From Candidatus Chryseobacterium colombiense (lineage in GTDB: Bacteria; Bacteroidota; Bacteroidia; Flavobacteriales; Weeksellaceae): DNA of 64,000 bases. Every line of letters starts with the position of its first letter. Within the stretch, counting starts at the first letter, position 1. Below, one piece after another: positions 26,185 to 34,852 of this stretch. The position numbers and the translations under genes are program-made. The stretch is taken from the NCBI GenBank assembly GCA_029203185.1, contig CP119310.1:558001-622000 (forward strand). The letters run 5' to 3'. The notes beneath the pieces were generated by a model. The model was given only the letters and a program-made list of their open reading frames with translations. It ran no database searches and was not told where the DNA came from.

Positions 26185-27471
26185 GGCAGATCATTTCACG
26201 ATATTCACAGCTTTGAGACGACCAATTTTAAAGATTTTACTTATCAAGGGAGACAAATTCTCTACGGAACGGCTTCCGAACCGGATTTTGGTGTTGGAAC
26301 GGGTAGTCTTGTGAAGGTCGGGAGTACGTATTTTTACTATTACACAGGTCATAATGAGATTGCTTCATTTTTAGCGGGTAATCCGAGGGAAAGCGTGCTT
26401 TTGGCTACAAGTACCGATATGAAAAACTGGACGAAAGTGAAGAATTTTAAAATCACTGCTCCGGCTGGCTATTATGATTATGAATTCCGCGATCCGCATG
26501 TTTTGTTCAATGCAGAAGATGGGAAATACTGGATGCTGGTTTCTGCACAGACTTCGGCTAAAAAAGCGGTTGTTCTTAAATTTACAACAACCAATCCTGC
26601 CAGCGGAAACTGGACGGTGGAAAATCCGATTTACACGACAACTTCTTCAGAAAATTACATTATGCTGGAATGTCCCGACCTTTTCAAAATGGGCAATTAC
26701 TGGTATCTTGTTTTCTCAGAAAACTGGAGTAACAATACCGGAACACATTACAGAATCGGAACTTCACCAAACGGACCGTGGACTACACCTGCAAATGACC
26801 GGTTGGACGGCTCTTATCTCTACGCTGCAAAAACTGTTTCGGACAATGCCAACCGTTATCTGGTAGGTTGGACTGCAAGAAAAGTTCCTGAAAGCAACAC
26901 TGGTGGAAAAGACTGGGCGGGAAATCTTGTAGCACATCAATTAGTTCAGAATCAGGATGGAACGTTGGCGGTAAAACCTATTTCTACCTTGCAATCTGTA
27001 TTTGGACAAAGTGCTTCACTTTCTGTAGATAAAATTATAGGAAATGCTTCTCAAAATGGTAACGGTTTTAATTTGTCTGCCAATTCGCAAGTGATGTTTG
27101 GGAAACTTCAGAAAGCAAATCAAATAAGCTTTACGTTGAACGCTTATGCTAACGGAAAATCAGGATTGATTCTGGCGCAGGATAATGAAGGAAAAAATGG
27201 TTTTAAAATTGCATTCGAACCTTCCTCCAACAGAATAGCAAGTTATGTAATGAACGGCGGAAGTGAGGATTTTGCCAATGCTTATCCTTTGTCCGGAATC
27301 TCGGGAACCAACTATAATGTAACGGTTTTCATCAGCAATGATGTTTGTGTGGTCTATGTGAATGACAAGTTGGCGTTCAGCAATCGAGTGTACGATGTTG
27401 TTAACAAAAAATGGAGTATTTTTGGTTCTTCGGACAGTTCATTCAGTAATATTAATGTCAAAAATCCTTAA
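26185..27471 (+). pseudogene. GH32 fructan hydrolase (levanase/inulinase-like), 5'-truncated
   Basis: The frame follows a stop at 26182 and runs to TAA before 27472, with no ATG in its homologous part; the first usable start is GTG at 26311, inside the domain. Visible GH32 motifs are GVGTGSLVK-YYYTGHNE, the RDP motif (FRDPHVLF, transition-state stabiliser) and the EC motif (LECPDLFKMG, acid/base Glu). The first propeller blade with the WMNDPNG nucleophile Asp is missing, as is any signal peptide. A C-terminal beta-sandwich (about 250-385) is present. GH32 enzymes cleave fructans or sucrose. Without the nucleophile this copy should be inactive. It is followed by a broken fructokinase, which fits a lost fructan-use locus. 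Confidence 0.8.
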
Positions 27472-27474
27472 TTA

Positions 27475-28018
27475 ATGTTTCTTAATAAAAAAATAAATGC
27501 AGTCAGTTTCGGAGAGGTGCTCTTCGATGTGTTTGGAGAAGAAAAGAAAATCGGCGGTGCTCCGCTCAATCTGGCACTCAGAACGGCGTCTTTACCATAT
27601 TGAACTTCTGGAACAATTAATGAATAAAGCCGATTTCATTAAATTTAATGATGAAGAAATCCTTGAAATTGCCGCTGCGTTAGGTTTTAAATCAGATGAT
27701 TTGGAAGAAAATATCCGTTTCATTTCAGAAAAAACAAATACAGGTTCTATTTGTGTCACGTTGGGAAAACACGGCTCAATATTACTCTGGAACAACAAGT
27801 TTTACAAACACGGTGGCTATCCTGTGAAAGTGGCCGATACGGTTGGAGCAGGGGATTCGTTTCTGGCAAGTTTGATTGCCCGATTGTTGTCAGATAAAAA
27901 TCCTGAAACGGCACTGGATTTTGCGAGTGCGGTTGGTGCTTTGGTGGCGAGTTATTCGGGAGCCAATCCGAAACTTCGGAATGAAGAGATTGAAGAGTTT
28001 ATAAAGGAAAGGGTTTGA
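27475..28018 (+). pseudogene. PfkB-family fructokinase with internal deletion and frameshift
   Basis: From ATG at 27475 one frame encodes the normal N-terminus of a sugar kinase (VSFGEVLFDVFGEEKKIGGAP and LNLALRTASL), then stops at 27601. Another frame from about 27600 carries the C-terminal half: KADFIKFNDEEI, SICVTLGKHGS, the ATP/anion-hole motif DTVGAGDSFLA with the catalytic Asp, and ASYSGANPKL. Roughly 100-140 residues between the two parts are missing. An open frame from 27497 joins non-homologous N-terminal residues to the C-half and is probably meaningless. Fructokinase phosphorylates fructose, which fits the GH32 remnant 4 bp upstream. Confidence 0.8.
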
Positions 28019-28166
28019 GAGAATTCTGATAAATCTCTTAAAAAACTTTCTTTCAGCTTGTGGATTTACAAAATTGTTCTATACTAATAAACTTTATCCT
28101 GTTGCAAGCTGTACTTAGATTTGCTGGGTTATCTGAGCTGCTTATTACGGGGGGAGTAGCTTTGTC

Positions 28167-28244
28167 GTAAATAAAACAAAATTCGCAATTATAACAGGAG
28201 CAATTTCAGGAGTAGGGCTGCTGTTGCAAAAGACTGGCGGCTAA
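28167..28244 (+). pseudogene. SDR N-terminal fragment
   Basis: About 25 codons read NKTKFAIITGAISGVG, the first strand and TGxxxGxG loop of a short-chain dehydrogenase, then stop. The rest of the gene is absent. It is a small relic in the decayed stretch 28019-28393, which otherwise holds no gene. Confidence 0.5.
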
Positions 28245-28332
28245 ATAGTTGATAAATTTGCACTATTTAATGCTTTCAAAGAAGGATAATAGTGGGATCA
28301 AGTGTTCGACTGGACTCCCTCTATCCCCGCAT

Positions 28333-28364
28333 AAGGGATTAAATTAGTAAATTTAATCCCTTTT
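28333..28364 (+). terminator. Strong hairpin terminator, preceded by a tRNA-like tail
   Basis: A 13-bp perfect stem AAGGGATTAAATT (28333-28345) / AATTTAATCCCTT (28350-28362), loop AGTA and Ts. Just before it, GTTCGA...CTCCCTCTATCCCCGC resembles the T arm and 3' end of a tRNA, and the layout copies that of tRNA-Ser and its terminator at 13.5 kb. No 5' tRNA half is found, so at most a relic precedes it. It may also act toward the leftward gene ending at 28394. Confidence 0.7.
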
Positions 28365-28393
28365 CATTTGCAATTAATTTGTATAACTTTCTT

Positions 28394-29575
28394 TTAGAAC
28401 TTTCCGTTATTGTTCTTCCAATTCTCTTTTGCAAGGATTGGTTCTATAACATCCCAATGCTCAGCTATCTTTCCGTTTTCTACTCGGAACAAATCGTAAA
28501 AAGAATTGTAATCTTTTCCAAAATGCCCTTCGCTCACGACAAGTACAAAATTCCCCTCGCCAAGCACTTTATGAATTTTGTCGTACTTCAAGAATATTCC
28601 TTGCTTGCCAAGAGCTTCAAGGGTCTTCCCAAGCCCTGAAAGTTGGTCAGGGATTTGAGGATTGTGCTGTATATAATTATCACCGTCAAAATAACCTGCC
28701 AATTTTTCCATTTTACCACCTACCAAAATATCCTCAACAAAATTTCGTACTAATGTCTTATTTGCTTCGGTTTTGTCAAGGTCTTTGATTTCTGTTGTTC
28801 CGTCAATCATTGTATGCCCGCTTGGATTGGGTTTCGCGGTTTCTTGTAAATTATCCCAATGTTCTACAATTTTTCCATCTTCAAAACGGAAAATATCAAA
28901 GCCTATTTTCGGACCAAAAAAATTGTAATCTGAATGAGTGAAAATGTAATCTCCGTCTTGAAAAACACGAACGGTATTTACTTTTGCAGAGTTTTGCGGC
29001 AGCTGTTGAAGCAAAGCTCCAAATCCTGCAAGTCCGTCTGCAACGCCTAAGTTGTGTTGAATGTATTTATTGGGATTGATATATGAAACTGGCTCTTTTG
29101 CCCCAGTTTCTATGCTTTTTAAAAGTGCAGCTACTTTTTCTTTTTTGTTCATATCGCTATTATTTATTTTTGTTAATTTTCCTTTTAAATTTAAAAAAGA
29201 GTGGTCCGGTGCTGTTATATTGGTATAGACTATTTGCTTTTCGAAGTCTTCCACGTGGGTTACCGTTGTGCCAGATTTTTCTTTCCAATAAACCATATAA
29301 ACATTCGGTCTGATTTCTGTTTTAGTAATCGATACGGTTTCTGATACGCCAAAACCTGTATTGGTTAGAGCCTTCCAAGTTAGTTGGTTTTCGCTTTCAA
29401 AATTCAATTCAAAAGCATAAGTCCCAAAATCTGCTTTAAACTTATTTCCTATTACCTTAATAGTATTTTCCATTTTATTTTTAATTTTTGTTTTAGATGA
29501 CGATTTGTTTTGAGCATAGGCAGAAGAGAGCCCAAAGCTGAAAAGGATTGCCGTAGTGAAAAATATTTTATTCAT
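28394..29575 (-). CDS. Exported MoaF-like / double SnoaL-like (NTF2 fold) protein
   Basis: About 393 residues from ATG at 29575, which starts the signal peptide (MNKIFFTTAILFSFGLSSAYAQ); an earlier ATG at 29608 adds 11 residues without a signal shape. Three domains follow: a MoaF-like beta-barrel at about 45-150 (FKADFGTYAFELNFES, then YMVYWKEKSGTTVTHVEDF), and two SnoaL-like NTF2-fold domains (each with NYIQHNP or KYIQHNLG, then DIFRFEDGKIVEHWD or DLFRVENGKIAEHWD). SnoaL-like domains include polyketide cyclases, but most are uncharacterised small-molecule binding or isomerase proteins. The protein should be periplasmic. It is followed upstream by an AraC regulator on the same strand. Confidence 0.8.
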   Translation of the reverse strand: MNKIFFTTAILFSFGLSSAYAQNKSSSKTKIKNKMENTIKVIGNKFKADFGTYAFELNFESENQLTWKALTNTGFGVSETVSITKTEIRPNVYMVYWKEKSGTTVTHVEDFEKQIVYTNITAPDHSFLNLKGKLTKINNSDMNKKEKVAALLKSIETGAKEPVSYINPNKYIQHNLGVADGLAGFGALLQQLPQNSAKVNTVRVFQDGDYIFTHSDYNFFGPKIGFDIFRFEDGKIVEHWDNLQETAKPNPSGHTMIDGTTEIKDLDKTEANKTLVRNFVEDILVGGKMEKLAGYFDGDNYIQHNPQIPDQLSGLGKTLEALGKQGIFLKYDKIHKVLGEGNFVLVVSEGHFGKDYNSFYDLFRVENGKIAEHWDVIEPILAKENWKNNNGKF

Positions 29576-29662
29576 TTTGCATATATTATTTACAATGCAA
29601 AATTGCAACGAATGAATAGGTTGGAAAAGGTAGGAATGTGCCTTTAAATGATACTTTTACGC

Positions 29663-30529
29663 CTAAGTAAATTGTTCCCTGAATTCAACAGGTGTAAATT
29701 GTGTATGTTTGCGGAAATACTTGATAAAATTAGTCGGCTCTTCAAAACCCAATCTAAAACCGATTTCTTTAATGCTCTCATTTGTGTGCACCAAAAGCCT
29801 TTTTGCTTCAAGTAAAACCCTTTCATCAATCAGTTGTTTTGGTGTTTTTCCTAAAATTTTTGATGTAGCTTGATTTAAACGCTTTTCTGTAACGTGGATT
29901 TCTTTTGCGTAACTGCTTACCTGTTTGAGCTGATGAAAGTCTTTTTCTAGCAAGTCCTTGAATAATATCAAATAATCTAAGTCGGCAGTTTTCTTTATCT
30001 CGGTAAAGTTTTGTTTCCGTCTTTCTCTTTCGGCAAACAGCAAAAAATTGTTCAGAAAGTTTTGTATGATATCAGCTTGGTTGTTATCTGTTTTGTTTTG
30101 CAGTTCGCTTGTTATCTGTTGTAAAAGTTCGGTAAACAGTGACAACTTTTTAGCAACTCGAAACTGAGCCACTCCAAACATATCATTGAACAAAATACTG
30201 CTTTGTAAAAATTTTGTGTCCGCTTCTGTTTTGCAATAAAAAGTGTCTGTAAATAAAATAGCTATTCCGTCAAACTTTGCGTTGCTGTCAAATCGGTGAA
30301 CTTTGGCTTTGTTTAGAAATAGAATTGTATTAGGTTTGATGTTTACCGGTTCAAAATCTACTAAATGCGTTGCACTACCTTTTTGAAACCAAAGAATGTG
30401 ATAAAAATCCGTCCGATGTGGATTGGTCAAAAGTTGTTTATTGTTTTTGTATAAATCGTTTAAACTTACGATTTCAAATTCTATCGGAAGGCCTGTTTTA
30501 AATTCATATTTTTTGATTTCATTTGCCAT
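29663..30529 (-). CDS. AraC-family transcriptional regulator
   Basis: A 288-residue regulator. The N-terminal cupin-type sensor (DFYHILWFQKGSATHLVDFEP and PNTILFLNKAKVHRF) is followed by the paired helix-turn-helix at about 190-285 (YAKEIHVTEKRLNQATSKILG, then IKEIGFRLGFEEPTNFIKYFRK and FTPVEFR). No membrane segment. It lies upstream of the MoaF/SnoaL gene on the same strand with about 90 bp between them, so it may control or be co-transcribed with it. Confidence 0.88.
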   Translation of the reverse strand: MANEIKKYEFKTGLPIEFEIVSLNDLYKNNKQLLTNPHRTDFYHILWFQKGSATHLVDFEPVNIKPNTILFLNKAKVHRFDSNAKFDGIAILFTDTFYCKTEADTKFLQSSILFNDMFGVAQFRVAKKLSLFTELLQQITSELQNKTDNNQADIIQNFLNNFLLFAERERRKQNFTEIKKTADLDYLILFKDLLEKDFHQLKQVSSYAKEIHVTEKRLNQATSKILGKTPKQLIDERVLLEAKRLLVHTNESIKEIGFRLGFEEPTNFIKYFRKHTQFTPVEFREQFT

Positions 30530-30664
30530 TTATGCAATCTCTTTCACGATAACCAAAATTAAACAAAAATATTAATGTATCATTAAGTGAATGTTGTCTA
30601 ATAGCAGTTTTTCAGCACAACAAACCAGCAGTGAGATTATACATGAACCATGAAATCGTAAAGT

Positions 30665-30897
30665 TCAAAGGCCTGCGTAAGGTTCGAGCTTGTAAAATAT
30701 TTTTACTAGATAATCATCAATGACTATTCTTTTAATAAGCTGGTGTTGTTCTAACTCCTTAAGTTCTTTGGCTAAGACCTTTGGAGTTATTTTCAGCAAA
30801 ACGCTCATTCCCTGCGAAAATTGGAAATTATAATAGGCATTTTCCATTTTCCGCTAATAACATCCAGGGTATCTCTTACCGTTTGACGGTGCTAAGG
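30665..30897 (-). pseudogene. HxlR-family regulator remnant
   Basis: Two frames together spell an HxlR winged-helix protein. Upstream RDTLDVISGKWKMPIII-SNFRRE ends at a stop; the other frame continues with LLKITPKVLAKELKELEQHQ and LIKRIVIDDYLVK. A frameshift separates them, and the end (YKLEPYAGL) lacks the usual C-terminus. The 60-codon open frame at 30665-30847 begins in the wrong frame for the first part. HxlR proteins often control nearby redox or aldehyde genes, here perhaps the YceI/nitronate monooxygenase pair. Confidence 0.65.
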
Positions 30898-30950
30898 CTG
30901 TCATTACATATGTTTTCTAAAATATTTCATTACATTTACCTGTTATCAAA

Positions 30951-31535
30951 ATGAATTATAAATTGATGAGTGAAATTTTAAAAAATCAATTCAAAGAAAT
31001 TATAGAGGTTTCGGATGATGAATTCGATTATATTTTGAGTCATTTTATCTCGAAAAAATTCAAAAAACATCAATTTTTAGTTCAGGAAGAGCAAGAGGTT
31101 ATTTTTGATTATTTTGTGCTTTCAGGTTGTGTAAAGTCATATTATGATGATGAAAATGGAAAAACACATATTTTGCTTTTTGGGACTCAGGATTGGTGGA
31201 TTACAGATTATGAAGCTTACTATTATCAGAAAAAAGCAACGGTAAATATTGATTGTTTAGAAGATACAGAAGTATTGTGTTTGAGTAATGAAAACAGAGA
31301 AAAATTGTGCAAAGAGTTTCATCAAATTGAACATTTTTTTAGAAAAAAAACCAATCGTAGAAATGTAGCATTACAAAATAGAATTCTAACCTTACTTAGT
31401 AGTAGTGCCAAAGAGCGTTACGAAAAATTTGTTCAGGAATACCCTTCATTAGTTCAAAAACTACCGAAACATATTTTAGCATCTTATTTGGGCATAACTC
31501 GAGAAACTTTGAGCCGTCTATATTCTAATAAATAA
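30951..31535 (+). CDS. Crp/Fnr-family transcriptional regulator
   Basis: A 194-residue protein. A cyclic-nucleotide-binding-like beta roll occupies about 25-110 (KKHQFLVQEEQEVIFDYFVLSGCVKSY, DWWITDYEAYY) and a winged helix-turn-helix the end (KLPKHILASYLGITRETLSRLYSN), as in Bacteroidota Crp-like regulators. Codon 6 is an alternative ATG. It lies 96 bp upstream of YceI on the same strand and is likely the local regulator of the YceI/nitronate monooxygenase pair. The ligand is unknown; the phosphate-binding Arg of true CRP is not evident. Confidence 0.87.
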   Translation: MNYKLMSEILKNQFKEIIEVSDDEFDYILSHFISKKFKKHQFLVQEEQEVIFDYFVLSGCVKSYYDDENGKTHILLFGTQDWWITDYEAYYYQKKATVNIDCLEDTEVLCLSNENREKLCKEFHQIEHFFRKKTNRRNVALQNRILTLLSSSAKERYEKFVQEYPSLVQKLPKHILASYLGITRETLSRLYSNK

Positions 31536-31631
31536 TTTGATTTATATCACATTTTATTTGTGATTTATGTCCTTCGTTTTCATTCCTTAATGATGGAATT
31601 TTGTCATGTAGAATTTTAAAAATATTAAACA

Positions 31632-32153
31632 ATGACAACATTTAACATTCAAACGGAAAGCAGTACTGTCAATTGGACAGGTAAAAAAGTTTTAGGTTTA
31701 CACACCGGAACGATCAACATCAAAAATGGATTTCTAAATTTTGAAAATACTCATTTAGTAGGTGGTGAAATAGTTATTGATATGACGACAATCGTCATTA
31801 CAGATATAGCAGATAAATCTATTTACAATGAATTTTTTAACCATTTGAATAATGATGATTTTTTTGCGGTTGACAAATTTAAAACAGCCACTTTTAAAAT
31901 TAGTAAAGCTGAAAAAGACAATGAAAAGTATCAAATTTCTGGAGATTTAACAATAAAAGATATTACACATCCAGTTACTTTTTTTGCCACAATAGAGATT
32001 TTTACAGATTTTCTACACGCTTTGGGAGAGATAAAGATTGATAGAACATTATATAATATCAAATATGGTTCAGGTAAGTTCCTTCCAAATTTAGGAGATA
32101 AATTGATTTATGATGAATTTGTACTGCAGTTCAAACTAGTTGGGCAAAAGTAA
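31632..32153 (+). CDS. YceI-family lipid-binding protein, cytoplasmic form
   Basis: A 173-residue YceI lipocalin-like barrel: STVNWTGKKVLGLHTGTINI at the start, a FFAVDKFKTATFKI strand pair, then GDLTIKDITHPVTFFATI and the closing DEFVLQFKLVGQ. No signal peptide precedes the first strand, unlike the periplasmic YceI proteins. The fold binds isoprenoid-type lipids such as polyprenyl quinones. It precedes the nitronate monooxygenase gene by 12 bp and is clearly in an operon with it. Confidence 0.9.
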   Translation: MTTFNIQTESSTVNWTGKKVLGLHTGTINIKNGFLNFENTHLVGGEIVIDMTTIVITDIADKSIYNEFFNHLNNDDFFAVDKFKTATFKISKAEKDNEKYQISGDLTIKDITHPVTFFATIEIFTDFLHALGEIKIDRTLYNIKYGSGKFLPNLGDKLIYDEFVLQFKLVGQK

Positions 32154-32165
32154 AATGATACGATT

Positions 32166-33230
32166 ATGTGGTCAGATACAAAATTTACAAGATTATTGGG
32201 TATAGGCTTACCCATAGTCCAAGGACCTTTTGGAGGAAAAATTTCTGCGGTAGAATTGACTTCATTAGTTTCTAATGCTGGAGGATTGGGATCATACGGA
32301 TGTCAACCTTACTATGCAAATGAAATCATAGATATTTCGAATGAAATCAAAAAACAGACGAATAGGCCTTTTAATCTTAATCTGTGGGTGAGTGATAAAG
32401 ATAGAAGTGTCGAAGATTTTGACCAAACAGCTTTCGATAAAGTGCTTAAAATATTTTATCCATATTTTGACCAAGTTGGTGTAGAACCGCCAACTTTTCC
32501 ACTGCCACAGAGTCCGACTTTTGAGAATCAAATTGAAGCAATTTTTGAGGTTAAGCCTGCTATTTTCAGCTTTGTCTACGGAATCCCTTCGCAAGATATT
32601 TTAGAAAGATGTCGTAGACTGAATATTAAAACAATAGGTACAGCGACTGCATTAGATGAAGCCATTGCCATTGAAAATGCAGGTGTAGATGCAGTTGTTG
32701 CAACTGGTTTCGATGCGGGAGGACATCGTGTGTCATTCATAGAAAAAGCAGAGGAAAGTTTAATAGGAACATTTTCTTTAATTCCACAAGTTGCCGATCA
32801 TGTAAACATTCCTGCCATCGCAGCGGGGGGTATTGCGGATGCTCGTGGCGTGAAAGCGGCTTTGGCTTTGGGTGCTGATGCCGTTCAGATTGGTACAGCA
32901 TTTTTAGCGACTCAGCAATCAGGAACAAGTAACATTCATCGCGAAAAATTATTTTCAAAAGAAGCTCGTTATACAACATTAACAAAAGTGTTTACAGGAA
33001 GACTGTCACGTGGCATTAAAAATAAGCTGACAGAAGAATTAAAAGATTTTCAAAACGATTTTGCTCCATATCCTTTACAAGGAAAGATAGTAGGTAAATT
33101 AGGTGCATATCCTGCAAACACGGAAAATAATCCAGAATTGAAGTCATTTTGGGCCGGACAAGCAGCTCCGATTTTGAAATATCACCATGCAAAAGAACTT
33201 ATAGAAGCAATAATTCAAGCAATGAAATAA
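32166..33230 (+). CDS. Nitronate monooxygenase (2-nitropropane dioxygenase family)
   Basis: A 354-residue FMN TIM-barrel enzyme. Motifs in order: LGIGLPIVQGPFGG near 13, SNAGGLGSYG near 37, ATGFDAGGHRV near 180 with the family His, and the phosphate site IPAIAAGGIADARGVKAALA followed by GADAVQIGTAFLAT. The family oxidises nitronates such as propionate 3-nitronate, or acts as an FMN-dependent reductase. The length is normal. Second gene of the YceI operon. It is distinct from the PfaD-like barrels of the PKS at the left edge. Confidence 0.9.
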   Translation: MWSDTKFTRLLGIGLPIVQGPFGGKISAVELTSLVSNAGGLGSYGCQPYYANEIIDISNEIKKQTNRPFNLNLWVSDKDRSVEDFDQTAFDKVLKIFYPYFDQVGVEPPTFPLPQSPTFENQIEAIFEVKPAIFSFVYGIPSQDILERCRRLNIKTIGTATALDEAIAIENAGVDAVVATGFDAGGHRVSFIEKAEESLIGTFSLIPQVADHVNIPAIAAGGIADARGVKAALALGADAVQIGTAFLATQQSGTSNIHREKLFSKEARYTTLTKVFTGRLSRGIKNKLTEELKDFQNDFAPYPLQGKIVGKLGAYPANTENNPELKSFWAGQAAPILKYHHAKELIEAIIQAMK

Positions 33231-33560
33231 GTTCTTTTTAAGGGGCAGTATCATAAATTTGACGTAGTATCATACAAAAAAATAGGAATTATTTAAAGAG
33301 TTTTCAGCAGTTCTAAAAGAATTTGCTGAAAACTCTCAATTTGATGAAAGTAGTATAGGCTTGATAAATAGATTTTTAAGATTTAAGTCCAATGGCGCAG
33401 TTAGTCTTACACTCCCGATGGGTATATTTTAAATGAAAAACTTAAACAAAGTGAATCTAATTTCTATATTTGCCATGTTTGATTTTAAATCTCAAAATAG
33501 ATCTAAAACTCTCAAAAAAATTATTTTATAAAAATAACTATAAACCGAGAAGAGCAAAGA
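33231..33560. other. Intergenic region with a strong palindrome
   Basis: No intact gene. A 13-bp inverted repeat AGAGTTTTCAGCA (33297-33309) / TGCTGAAAACTCT (33324-33336) encloses a smaller TTCT/AGAA pair. No T run follows, so it is a weak terminator at best. A stop-free stretch of about 50 codons runs through it to the TAA near 33432 and may be the tail of a lost gene, but no family is recognised. Confidence 0.45.
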
Positions 33561-34700
33561 ATGGATAAAATTAATTTATTAATTATTGTGACGATAGTCT
33601 CTTTATTTATTTCATTGTTTCTTGCGCTATTCCTGATTACGGTTAAAACAAAGTACAAAACAAGTAATTTTTTGTTTGCTGCTTTTCTCATATTAAATGC
33701 AATAGATGTCAGTGATCCTTTGTTTAATATGTTCGCTCATGGTCCGTCAAACCTGGGAATGTTTAGAAATACCTTTGCTTTCCTTCAAATTCCGGTTTTT
33801 TATCTGTATGTTCTATCAGTTTGTTACTCCGATTTTAAACTTAAGCAGAAATATCTCCTGCATCTGCTTCCATTTTTAGTTGTTAATTTGGTTTTACTGC
33901 CACGTTTTTATATTGTAGATGCTGTATCGAAACTGAGCTTTATCCAGAATCGTCAAAATATGATAGAGTTCCAGTTTAATCATATTTTAATACATTGTCA
34001 GATCATTATATATATTATTGCTGCTTTTATAGTATTGAGAAAATCAAAGAAATTATATCTTGAAAACTATGCAGGAAAAAATATCAATTCTTATAATTGG
34101 CTGATTCAGTTTACCATTGTACTAACAATTTTATACACGGTAGCTCTTTTAAAAAACATCTTTAAATTTTCTGATTATCCAAACATTTCTGAATGGTTAA
34201 AGATTACAATTTTAGTATCTTCTCTTTTTATTTTTTGTTGGTATCTGTTCAAAGCGTTAAATAATCCTGATCTGTTTAGAAATATTGATTCAAAGCTAAA
34301 GCTTGTCTCTGAAATTGTTTCCGAAGAAAAAGGTAATGAATTATCAATATTAAATAAAAAAGAAGACAATGAGGAAGTGTTGAGACTGAAACAGTATATG
34401 ATTGAAAAAAAGCCTTTTCTCAATCCTTCATTAACCATTCAGGATATTTCTGGTGAAATTGGAATTCCTACCCGGGAATTATCTGTTTTAATCAACCATC
34501 AGTTGGGACAGCATTTTTACGATTTTGTGAATACCTATCGTATTGAGAATGCTATGGAAATTTTGAAAGATACTACAAAAACTAAGGTAACTATTCTTGA
34601 AATTCTGTATGAAGTTGGTTTTAATTCAAAATCTTCTTTTAATACTGCTTTTAAAAAGTATACAGGAAATACGCCGACGTACTATCGTAAAAATTTGTAA
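33561..34700 (+). CDS. Membrane-bound AraC-type transcriptional regulator
   Basis: A 379-residue protein. Residues 1-235 contain about seven hydrophobic helices (for example 5-27, 38-55, 70-90, 98-118, 145-165, 185-203 and 215-235). The C-terminal 110 residues are an AraC DNA-binding domain (SLTIQDISGEIGIPTRELSVLI, then VTILEILYEVGFNSKSSFNTAFKKYTG and TPTYYRKNL). The design resembles other Bacteroidota sensors that bind DNA from the membrane. It precedes two serine hydrolase genes, and direct repeats lie in between at 34702-34756, so it probably controls them in response to an envelope signal. Confidence 0.88.
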   Translation: MDKINLLIIVTIVSLFISLFLALFLITVKTKYKTSNFLFAAFLILNAIDVSDPLFNMFAHGPSNLGMFRNTFAFLQIPVFYLYVLSVCYSDFKLKQKYLLHLLPFLVVNLVLLPRFYIVDAVSKLSFIQNRQNMIEFQFNHILIHCQIIIYIIAAFIVLRKSKKLYLENYAGKNINSYNWLIQFTIVLTILYTVALLKNIFKFSDYPNISEWLKITILVSSLFIFCWYLFKALNNPDLFRNIDSKLKLVSEIVSEEKGNELSILNKKEDNEEVLRLKQYMIEKKPFLNPSLTIQDISGEIGIPTRELSVLINHQLGQHFYDFVNTYRIENAMEILKDTTKTKVTILEILYEVGFNSKSSFNTAFKKYTGNTPTYYRKNL

Positions 34701-34701
34701 A

Positions 34702-34756
34702 TCAGTATTTTGTAATTACTCGTACTTTTTTTGTAAAGATTCGTACTTATTTTTTT
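34702..34756 (+). promoter_or_regulatory. Direct repeats upstream of the serine hydrolase genes
   Basis: TCGTACTTTTTTTG (34720-34733) recurs as TCGTACTTATTTTTTTG (34741-34757). The spacing is 21 bp, which is two helical turns. A weaker copy, TCAGTATTTTGTAA, starts at 34702. Tandem sites on one face of the helix fit an AraC-type regulator such as the product of the gene that ends at 34700. Confidence 0.5.
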
Positions 34757-34852
34757 GAACAAATAGGACTGAATACTTTTATTCGGTCGCACAATTTTGT
34801 CTTCTCCCACATCTTTGTATCGAAATAATTTTTAACATTAAAAAACGATACA

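Noticed and set aside
26474..26866. 130-codon frame inside the GH32 region
   Set aside because: A shifted shadow of the GH32 frame, which carries the RDP and EC motifs.
33250..33435. Possible small gene around the palindrome after the nitronate monooxygenase
   Set aside because: A stop-free stretch of about 50 codons without a start or recognised family; kept only as intergenic content.
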